Made by a program: the position numbers and the translations under genes
The notes under the pieces: generated by a model
Told to the model about the DNA's origin: nothing
Databases searched by the model: none
The model's input: only the letters and a program-made list of their open reading frames with translations
Shown: positions 36,180-45,303 of the stretch, piece after piece
How positions within the stretch are numbered: the first letter of the stretch is position 1
Layout: every line of letters starts with the position of its first letter
NCBI RefSeq assembly: GCF_021233435.1
Contig: NZ_CP089468.1
Location: forward strand, 1,674,001 to 1,738,000
DNA length: 64,000 nt
DNA from: Halobacterium noricense
GTDB lineage: Archaea; Halobacteriota; Halobacteria; Halobacteriales; Halobacteriaceae
Reading direction: 5' to 3'

Positions 36180-36938
36180 CGCACGAACCCCGCTGCCTTA
36201 ATCCTAACTTATTTGGAAGTTCTCACGGAATACCTATTTGGTTATGTTTCCCCGCAGGAGTTCGAGTAGTGTGCGTGAACGGAGGAACTGGCGGGCGTCG
36301 ACCGCGGTCGCCAGCGAAACGACGCCGACGACCATGGACTGACGTAACAGCATCCGAGGAACATTTATAATAGGTGTCTTAGGTACCTATTGTAACTGGA
36401 TTCGAATGCTCGACAGTCCACGCATCAATCCGGCCGTAACCTGCCTCAGCTCTCCTCAAATCGCGCACTCTTAGCTCGCACTCCCGTTCTTCGTCGTTCC
36501 CGGTATTGAGTGTCCACGAATCAATCCGCAACCGTCGTGCATTCACTGACTGTCGGTGGCCCGCCGTTCACGTTGAAGCGGCGATTGTGGGAACCGATTC
36601 ATGGCATTCGTGATGCTCGACGAGCGCATGGTAACGCTGGCTACGACACGACGAACGCACCAATATAATACATATTAAATATATCTGGTGATTCTGTTCC
36701 TGCCGTCGTCCGATGAGCAGCGCGGTACGGCTCGCGACCCGTTCCGGGAGGTCCGGCCGAACAGTTCGACCGGAGCGAGCAGACGAATTCGATGGATGCC
36801 CTATTGCGGCGTTCGGTGCCGGCCGCGTCCTCGGACTGGACCAGTACATCGAGCAGTACGACGTCGGCGGCGAGGCGCTGGTGGAGCGCTATCCGTGGCT
36901 GCGCTACCTGCTCGGCTAGAAGGAGCGGTCCGGGACCG
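36180..36938. other. Intergenic region with a gene fragment and an inverted repeat
   Basis: About 760 bases. The left half is AT-rich and contains AATAGGT-N9-ACCTATT around 36370-36395. The right half carries a coding-looking remnant (listed separately). No complete gene was recognised. Confidence 0.5.
36713..36919 (+). pseudogene. C-terminal gene remnant
   Basis: The frame ending at 36919 reads GRVLGLDQYIEQYDVGG and then EALVERYPWLRYLLG with nearly all codons ending in C or G, typical of expressed haloarchaeal genes. The first half of the same frame is basic and lacks this bias. The last 35 codons therefore look like the tail of a deleted gene, cut on its 5' side. The family was not recognised; an intact short gene starting at 36713 is the alternative. 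Confidence 0.35.
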
Positions 36939-37154
36939 CTACTGCGATTCTTTCGCGTGCTGTAGCGAGAAGACGAACCCGTAGTAGGCGACGACGCCGC
37001 TCGCGAGCGCGCCGTAGTACACCAGCTGTGGCGCACCGAACGTCTCGAACAGCAGGGTGACGACGATGACCCACGCGAACGCGAACGCGAGGTCGAACAG
37101 CATGCCGTCGTGGTGTTCGACGACGTGGTCGCGGACAGCGTCGAGCAGGCTCAC
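36939..37154 (-). CDS. Small two-helix membrane protein of acetate operon
   Basis: 71 residues with two hydrophobic segments (LFDLAFAFAWVIVVTLLF and YYGALASGVVAYYGFVF). The ATG at 37154 overlaps the stop of the universal stress protein by four bases, making it the last gene of the DUF4212-symporter-Usp operon. Function unknown; an accessory to the symporter is plausible. Confidence 0.7.
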   Translation of the reverse strand: MSLLDAVRDHVVEHHDGMLFDLAFAFAWVIVVTLLFETFGAPQLVYYGALASGVVAYYGFVFSLQHAKESQ

Positions 37155-37618
37155 GATTCGTCTTCCCCGTGGACGTCGACGACGAGCACCGGCAGCCGGG
37201 TGCGCCGGAGTACTTTCTCGGCGACGCTGCCGAGAACGACCCGGGAAAGCCCGGAGCGGCCGTGGCTCCCCATCACGACGAGGTCGATGTCGTTGTCCTC
37301 GACGAACTTTCGGATGGCACGCGCGGGTCCGCCAGCGGTGACGTGCTCCTCGACGGAGACGCCGTGCTCGGCGGCGACGTCAGCGACGTAACCGGTCGCG
37401 TCGTCGGCCTCGGCTTTCACTTCGGGCATCTCGTCGAGTTTCCCCCGGCGGATGCGTTCGACCTGTTCGGTGCCGAGCGCGAGGGTCGTCGCGTCGACGT
37501 CGAAGACGAACAACGCGTGCACCGTCGCGTCGTACTTCGCTGCGAGGTCGACCGCCTGGTCGACCGCACTGCGGGCGGTTTCGCTGCCGTCGGTCGGAAC
37601 GAGGATGTTGTCGTACAT
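37151..37618 (-). CDS. Universal stress protein (UspA) family
   Basis: 155-residue Usp, MYDNILVPTDGSETARSAVD at the start and VMGSHGRSGLSRVVLGSVAEKVL at the end, the complete G-2x-G-9x-G-S nucleotide loop. Lies immediately after the symporter (stop and start adjacent) and before a small membrane gene. Probably modulates acetate transport or the stress response. Confidence 0.88.
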   Translation of the reverse strand: MYDNILVPTDGSETARSAVDQAVDLAAKYDATVHALFVFDVDATTLALGTEQVERIRRGKLDEMPEVKAEADDATGYVADVAAEHGVSVEEHVTAGGPARAIRKFVEDNDIDLVVMGSHGRSGLSRVVLGSVAEKVLRRTRLPVLVVDVHGEDES

Positions 37619-39313
37619 TTAGTCGTCAGAGCTCACGACGTCTTCGGCGCTCTGCTGTTGGCTCATCGGTTCGGGGCTGTGGCACTGCCGCACGAGCTTC
37701 TTCGTTTCGAGGTCGGGTTCGGCGGTCACCATCGAAACGGCGATGGTCACCGCGAACACGACCGGCACGGCGACGAGTGCGGAGCCGATGGCGGGCAGCC
37801 ACTGCGCGAGCGTCGCGGAGATGATGCCGTCCGAGCCCGCGGCACCGCTGAGCAGCCCGTAGTTGGGCACGACTTCGTTAATCATCGGAATCGTCCAGAT
37901 GACGAGCCCGGTGGTCATGCCGGCGAGTGCGCCCTGGCGGTTCGTGTTCTCCCACCAGAGGCCGAGGAAGAACATCGGGAACAGCACGGCGCCGGCCAGC
38001 GAGAACGCGTACGACACGAGCGCCGCGATGGGTGCTGCCGGGTCGAGCGCGGCGAGCGTCGTGATGACGCCGAGCGCGATGATGCTCATGCGGCCGACGA
38101 ACACCTGCTGGCGCTGGGTCGCGTCGGGGTTGATGAGGTTCTTGTAGATGTCGTGGGAGATGGCCGACGACCCGGTGATGAACAGGCCGGCGGTCGTCGC
38201 GATGGCGGCCGCGATACCGCCAGCGGCGACGAGCCCGACGAACCACGTCGGGAGGTTCGAGAGCTGCGCCGCGAGCACGACGATGACGTCACCGGCGGCC
38301 GCGGTCATGCCGGGGTCGCCGTAGACGGGACCGATGTTGTTCGCGTAGAGGTCGGTGCCGAACGCCGCGAATGCGGGCGAACCGAGGTACAGCAGGAGGA
38401 TGAATCCGAGCCCCCAGACCGTCGACCAGCGCGCGGTGCGCTCGCTCTCGACGGTGTAGAACCGCACGAGCACGTGCGGTAAGCCACACGTGCCGACTAC
38501 CAGCGAGAACGCGGTGGCGATCCAGAGGTAGTAGCCGCCGTTGACGAACGGTTCGCTGAACTCGCTGCCGAGTTCGGCGAACAGCGCGCCGTACTCGATC
38601 TGCGGGAGAATCGTCGAGTAGCCGTTAGCGAACCCGACGACGTACAGGCCCGCGAGGAACGCCACGATGAGGATGACGTACTGGACGGCCATGTTCTTCG
38701 TCGCGCCGAGCATCCCGGACAGCGTGAGGTAGCCGACCGTGATGGTCATCATGAGCACGACCATCGACTGGTAGCCGGTGAGTCCGAGGATGCCGAGGTC
38801 GCCGAAGATGTAGAGGCCGACCAGGCCCATGCCGCGGGCTTGCCCGATGGCGTACACGAACGCGATGAGGAACGTCGTGAGCGCGGCGATGGCGCGGGCG
38901 GTGTCGGAGTTGAACCGGTCGCCGACGAAGTCGGGTGCGGTGTACTTGCCGAACCGCCGCATCTGGGCGGCCATGAAGATTAGCAGCACGAAGTAGCCGG
39001 TCGACCAGCCGACGATGAACGCCAGCCCGTAGAAGCCGGAGGTGGCGATGAGCGCGGCCATGCCGAGGTACGACGCGGCGGACATCCAGTTCGCACCGAT
39101 TGCCATGCCGTTTTCGACGTTCCCGATGGACCGGCCGGCGACCCACATGCCCTCGGTGTCGGCGACCTTGAAGACGAAGCCGATGACGAGGAACAGCAAC
39201 AGCATCGCCGTCACCAGGATGGCTGGCAGCGCCTTGAACGAGACGTTCAGTCCCTCCGGGAGGAGACTCGACTGCGCGACCGCGCCGGCCGCGTACGGGA
39301 GGACGGCGCTCAT
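37619..39313 (-). CDS. Sodium:solute symporter (ActP-like, acetate/monocarboxylate)
   Basis: 564-residue SSS-family permease with about 13 helices. GWSTGYFVLLIFMAAQMRRFGKYTAPDFVGDRF fits the ActP group, as does the ISHDIYKNL segment. Together with DUF4212 it forms the VC_2705-type symporter. Acetyl-CoA synthetases upstream make acetate, or another small monocarboxylate, the likely cargo. It overlaps the DUF4212 stop by four bases. Confidence 0.9.
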   Translation of the reverse strand: MSAVLPYAAGAVAQSSLLPEGLNVSFKALPAILVTAMLLLFLVIGFVFKVADTEGMWVAGRSIGNVENGMAIGANWMSAASYLGMAALIATSGFYGLAFIVGWSTGYFVLLIFMAAQMRRFGKYTAPDFVGDRFNSDTARAIAALTTFLIAFVYAIGQARGMGLVGLYIFGDLGILGLTGYQSMVVLMMTITVGYLTLSGMLGATKNMAVQYVILIVAFLAGLYVVGFANGYSTILPQIEYGALFAELGSEFSEPFVNGGYYLWIATAFSLVVGTCGLPHVLVRFYTVESERTARWSTVWGLGFILLLYLGSPAFAAFGTDLYANNIGPVYGDPGMTAAAGDVIVVLAAQLSNLPTWFVGLVAAGGIAAAIATTAGLFITGSSAISHDIYKNLINPDATQRQQVFVGRMSIIALGVITTLAALDPAAPIAALVSYAFSLAGAVLFPMFFLGLWWENTNRQGALAGMTTGLVIWTIPMINEVVPNYGLLSGAAGSDGIISATLAQWLPAIGSALVAVPVVFAVTIAVSMVTAEPDLETKKLVRQCHSPEPMSQQQSAEDVVSSDD

Positions 39314-39717
39314 TCCGAGACCCCTCCGTCAGTCGCGTGGTCGATGCCGTACTTGTCGTCGAGGGCGTCGCGCTTTCGCGCGTACCAGAACGCCAGAATC
39401 AGCGCGCCGCCGGGCGCACCGATGGAGACGAGGAAGTAGTGCAGCGGGAAGCCGAGAACGGGCATCGTCGACGTCATCACGTCCGGTGCGATTGCGGTCA
39501 GCGTCACCGGGCCGAAAACGACGACTGCCCAGATGGCGAATCCCGTCCAGATGATGCGGAGGTGGTCCCGCATGAACGGCGTGCTCGGCCGTAGCAGGTT
39601 CACCTCCGACGTGAGGTAGTCGGTGCTGTCCTCGGACTGCGCGACGCCGGCGACAGCGCCGCCGTCCGGTTCGGCGGGCGGTTCGTCCGTCGAGTCGTGG
39701 TTGTCGTTGTCTGTCAT
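39310..39717 (-). CDS. DUF4212 domain protein, small symporter subunit
   Basis: 135 residues. An acidic N-terminal tail is followed by two helices (IIWTGFAIWAVVVFGPVTL and FPLHYFLVSIGAPGGALILAFWYARKRDAL). DUF4212 proteins act as the small partner of sodium/substrate symporters and this one overlaps the symporter by ATGA. The gene starts 54 bases after the stop of acs1, so all may be one transcript. Confidence 0.87.
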   Translation of the reverse strand: MTDNDNHDSTDEPPAEPDGGAVAGVAQSEDSTDYLTSEVNLLRPSTPFMRDHLRIIWTGFAIWAVVVFGPVTLTAIAPDVMTSTMPVLGFPLHYFLVSIGAPGGALILAFWYARKRDALDDKYGIDHATDGGVSE

Positions 39718-39771
39718 AGTTAGTAACCTGTTAGTTCGTTCCGTGTGGTGGTTGTGAAAAGTTGGGGTGCG

Positions 39772-41775
<2,004 letters not shown>

Positions 41776-43381
41776 CACAATCGTTCACGACATCCGTGTT
41801 AAGTACCGGCGCTAATTATGCCAACACCCGCGGTGTGAGAAAGCGACGCGGAAACCCCGCCGGAGAGCGCCAACGCGCAGTATTGGCCGTCCCTCCGCGA
41901 GATTCTGCCGGCCACAAAGCACTCGACGGCTGTCGTTGTCGAAATCACTCACTAAATAGTTAGCAACGTGACGACGCGAGTCAGTCGTCGGGCCACTCGA
42001 CGCCGCCGCGACCGACGTCGTCCTCCGCGAAGAACGCGGTGAGGAGCTTCTGTTGGGCGCGCCGCAGGTGATTGTGGAGTGTCGGCGACGTGATGCCGAT
42101 GGCGTCCGCGAGTTCCTCTGCGGTGCTGCCACGCGGCCACTCGAAGTAGCCCGCGTGGTAGGCCGCGCGCAGCACCGACGCCTGCTTGTCCGTCAGCGAC
42201 TCGTGCAGCGACGCGCGGAACGCCGCGGAGGTCTCGTCGGGCCGGTCGCGCTCGCGCTTCGAGACGAGTTCCGCGTCCGGGAACGCGTCGGTGACGGCCG
42301 CGACCAGCGACCGAACGTCCGTGTCCGTCGTGACGTCGACAACGACGCGCTGTTCAGCGGGCGTCGCCGTCACCTTGCGGACCGAGGCACCGCGGTCGGC
42401 CAACACCTTCGCCACGTCCGCACCCGCGACCCCGAGTTCGAGTAGCGACTCGTCGCCGTAGTCTCGGACGAGGCGCCCGTCCACGACCGCGGGCTGGTCG
42501 GCCGCCCACGACAGTACTGTCTCCGCGGACGCGCCCGACAGCCGTACGAAGTAGAGGAGCGCGCCCTCCTCGCCGGGCACGACGCCGTCCAACTCGAACG
42601 TGCAGCCGTGTTCGGCGGCCACCGCGGCGAAAAACGACTCGTCGCCGGTCGTCTCGAACGCCAATTCGAGGACCGTGTCTGCCAGCAGGAGTTGGCGCTG
42701 CTGAACGACCGTGACGGTGCGACCGACCCGCTGGCCGAGGTCCGCGAGCAGGTCGCGTTCGCGGTCGCTGATGGTGCCGTCGACACCGACGCCGAGCACG
42801 CCGTAGGTCGTCTCGCCGTCGTCGACGGGCACCGTAGCGGCCGCACTGAACTCGGCCTCGTCGGCGGGTGCGCGCCAGTCGGCGAACGCCGCGTCACCGT
42901 GGACGTCGTTCGTGGCCCGTACCTCCCCGGAAGCGAGGGCTTGCGCGACGGCACCGTCGTCGGCGGCCACGTCGACCGTCGCGTCGGCCGCGCCCGCGTG
43001 CGTCTCAGCGTGTAGTGTGCCGCCGCTGTGCCGCGCAATCCACGCGAACTCGTAGGCGTCACCCTCGACGAGCGCCGCGCAGGTTCGTTGCTCGACGCCG
43101 TCCCGCGTGGACGTCTCGGCGAGGGTGTCCCCGACGGCGCGCACGCGGTCGAACGCGGCGTCGAAGCGCGGGTCCGGCTCCGCGGCGGCTTCAGCGGGCT
43201 GGTGCGCGGGCGCGAGGTCGGTGCCGGCGAACGCTGCGGCGACGTCGCCGCGGTCGGCGTCCTCGACGAACGGGTCGAGACTCAGTACCTCACAAAGCAT
43301 CGCCAGTTAGCCTGACCTGAGCCATCTGTTCTGTTGTGATGAGTCGTCAGTAACGGTCGAGCAACGCTGATCGAAGAGGGA

Positions 43382-43421
43382 GCTGTCGCTGTCGGCGGCA
43401 GTCAGCCGCCGACGCGACAGC
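43382..43421 (-). terminator. Stem-loop downstream of the IS transposase
   Basis: GCTGTCGCTGTCGGCGGC / GCCGCCGACGCGACAGC with a 5-base loop, 37 bases beyond the transposase stop. The arms differ by one inserted base. It may end the transposase transcript, or be another member of the hairpin group seen in this IS. Confidence 0.4.
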
Positions 43422-43457
43422 GTTGCCACTCCTGAAGGGAGCTTGCTCGGTCGGTGA

Positions 43458-44624
43458 CTACCGGTGGAACCGGTCGTCAGGTGGCCGATTCGCGGGGACG
43501 GCCCGACGCACCGCGAGGGCCGTCCACGCAGCCCGCCGAACCATATTCACGAACTCCTTGTACGGCCACCACCAGAGGCGACGCCCGCCTCGGCGCGGCG
43601 TCGCCACGTATTCGTAGTGCAGATACCGCCACGCATTCTGCAAGAGCAGACTCACCACAACGTACAGAAGTCTCACCGTCGCGTTTCGCGTCGTTGTCGT
43701 CGCTATCGCTTGCTCGGACAAGCGATAGCTTGACTCGATACCGAAGCGTTTCGAGTAATGGTATCGAGCCTGGCGTGGTGTCTCGATAAACGGCGCGTCA
43801 GCGGCGTAGCCGTGACGCGCCACACCGTGGTCGTCGTACCGTCCGTTCAGGTACGTACAGTCGATGTAGACGGGAAACTCGACGGTCCAGCTGTGACCGT
43901 CGAGTTTCCCCGTCAGATCGTGTTGAATGACGCGACTCCACCCTTCCGCAAGTTCCTGCTGAATCGTCTTCCCCCACTGAATGATCGGGACCACGTAGGC
44001 GTAGTTGTGCGCCTGCAACAGCGTGAGACACTTGCTGTCGTAGAATCCGCGATCAAGGTAGACGGCCTTGACATCGGCGTCAAGGCCGTCGAGTACACCA
44101 AGAAACTCAGCGAGGACACTGCTGGCGGTGTCGCCGTCTTCGAGACGGCGCACCGCCAGCGTATATCGTTTGTTCTTCACACGCGCGTAGAGTGTGGCGT
44201 AGGCGTGGAATGCGGTGGTTCCACGCTTGGCTTCCGAGTGATAGAGGTTCTCCGTGTCGTCTTCATCACCGTAGTAGGGCCGCAGGTGGAGGTCTGCGCA
44301 GACCTCCACCTGCTCAGGAAGCAGTTCGACGATATCTCGTCGAAGAAGCGTGTTAGCGACTCGTTCGAGCCGTTTGGGCTCGAACTTCGTCCGGAGATGG
44401 TAGAGGATCGTGTTGGCAGCGGGGCCGTTCTGACTCGACGCACAGAGCGTAGAGACAGAGGTCCCGTCGGCGCAAGCGCCGACGAGGACCTCATAGATGC
44501 CCTCAGTAGTGATTTCAGCGTTATTGGCTAAGGAAAGCGGAACTTCCTCCTCAAGGGTGTTGACGAGAAAGTTAAGAAGCTGGTCCTCGTGAATCTCACT
44601 GTCTGCTTGCTGGGTCGTAGACAC
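43458..44624 (-). CDS. ISH3 family transposase
   Basis: 388-residue DDE transposase. EVCADLHLRPYYGDEDD carries the first catalytic Asp, AVYLDRGFYDS the second, and the Glu is in the RFGIESSYR segment near 300, the usual spacing of ISH3/IS4-like enzymes. GTG start at 44624, 47 bases inside the right end. The gene contains at least seven perfect inverted repeats, described in the findings. Confidence 0.93.
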   Translation of the reverse strand: MSTTQQADSEIHEDQLLNFLVNTLEEEVPLSLANNAEITTEGIYEVLVGACADGTSVSTLCASSQNGPAANTILYHLRTKFEPKRLERVANTLLRRDIVELLPEQVEVCADLHLRPYYGDEDDTENLYHSEAKRGTTAFHAYATLYARVKNKRYTLAVRRLEDGDTASSVLAEFLGVLDGLDADVKAVYLDRGFYDSKCLTLLQAHNYAYVVPIIQWGKTIQQELAEGWSRVIQHDLTGKLDGHSWTVEFPVYIDCTYLNGRYDDHGVARHGYAADAPFIETPRQARYHYSKRFGIESSYRLSEQAIATTTTRNATVRLLYVVVSLLLQNAWRYLHYEYVATPRRGGRRLWWWPYKEFVNMVRRAAWTALAVRRAVPANRPPDDRFHR

Positions 44625-45303
44625 ACCTTCAGCAAGCAGACGTTCTAACTAAGCGGCTTTGTGATGTACTGAGACTGGCGAGGCGCTCCCAGCCGCCGAC
44701 GGCCGCCACCGCACGTGGGTCGACGCCCTCGTCGAGGAGCTGTCGGGTGAAGAACCGGCGGAGCGTCCGCGTGGAGACGTCCCGGAGCGCGTCGTCGCCG
44801 GTGCGGTCGGCTGCGCGGTCGCCGACGTCGGCGACGAGCATCTGGACGCGCCGCGGCGACACCGCTACCACGCGTTCCTCGGCGTCGACACCGACCGTGC
44901 GGGCGTACTGGCGGAGGTCGTGTTCGACGTCCGCGGGCAGGTAGGCGTCGCGAACGACCTCGCCGTCCTCGTCGCGGACGCTGAGGAAGTTGTGGGCGAT
45001 ATCCGCGTGGTCGTGCGTCGTGACGTCTGCGGGCCGGACGCGCGCGATTTCCGCGGGCCGGAGCCCGGCTTCCCCGGCGAGCCGGACGACGAGTTCCTCG
45101 CGGTAGGTCTCCGTGGCTCGGCGGAGCCGCTCGTAGGACGCCTCGGACAGCGCCGCCGGGTCACCCTCGCTCATGTTTCGTGAACCATCACGAACGCGAA
45201 CCAAGAATCTTTCGAGAAATGGGGACACTGATAGCGATAGGTAGCTATCGTGGAGATTCTGCGGAATATTGTTTCGCTTTCATTCAAGGAAGCGAAATCC
45301 TCG

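Larger units (their letters stand above)
43283..44671 (-). mobile_element. ISH3-family insertion sequence, 1389 bp
   Basis: Terminal inverted repeats begin CAGTAC(C/A)TCACAAAGC at both ends; the flanks are the 5-bp direct repeat AGACT at 43278-43282 and 44672-44676. It encodes one DDE transposase on the minus strand. Length, TSD and protein all fit the ISH3 family of haloarchaeal elements. Insertion site is inside the bat-like regulator; both TSD copies are perfect, so the event looks recent. Confidence 0.93.
41981..45174 (-). pseudogene. Bat-like regulator (integrase-like + GAF + HTH_10), interrupted by an IS
   Basis: Two pieces in one frame. The N-terminal part (45174 to 44672) is a tyrosine-recombinase-like domain, with AGLRPAEIARVRP and STRTLRRFFTRQLLDEGVDPRAVAAVGG. 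The C-terminal part (43277 to 41981) has a GAF-like domain, the BAT-associated region and HTH_10 (LTDKQASVLRAAYHAGYFEWPRGSTAEELADAIG, kept in pieces). Removing 1389 bases and one AGACT copy restores WERLASLDPFVED in frame, giving a 599-residue protein. The domain's HxxR His and the Tyr are not in place, so recombinase activity is unlikely. It lies between the two acs genes and is their probable regulator. The downstream piece could start on its own at 43300. Confidence 0.85.

Noticed and set aside
43283-44671. rRNA or other large RNA genes
   Set aside because: No rRNA-like conserved sequence was noticed here or anywhere else in the window; only one tRNA was found.
44672-45174. Independent integrase gene beside the IS
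   Set aside because: The frame joins exactly with the bat-like gene after removal of the IS and one AGACT, so it is the N-terminus of that regulator.
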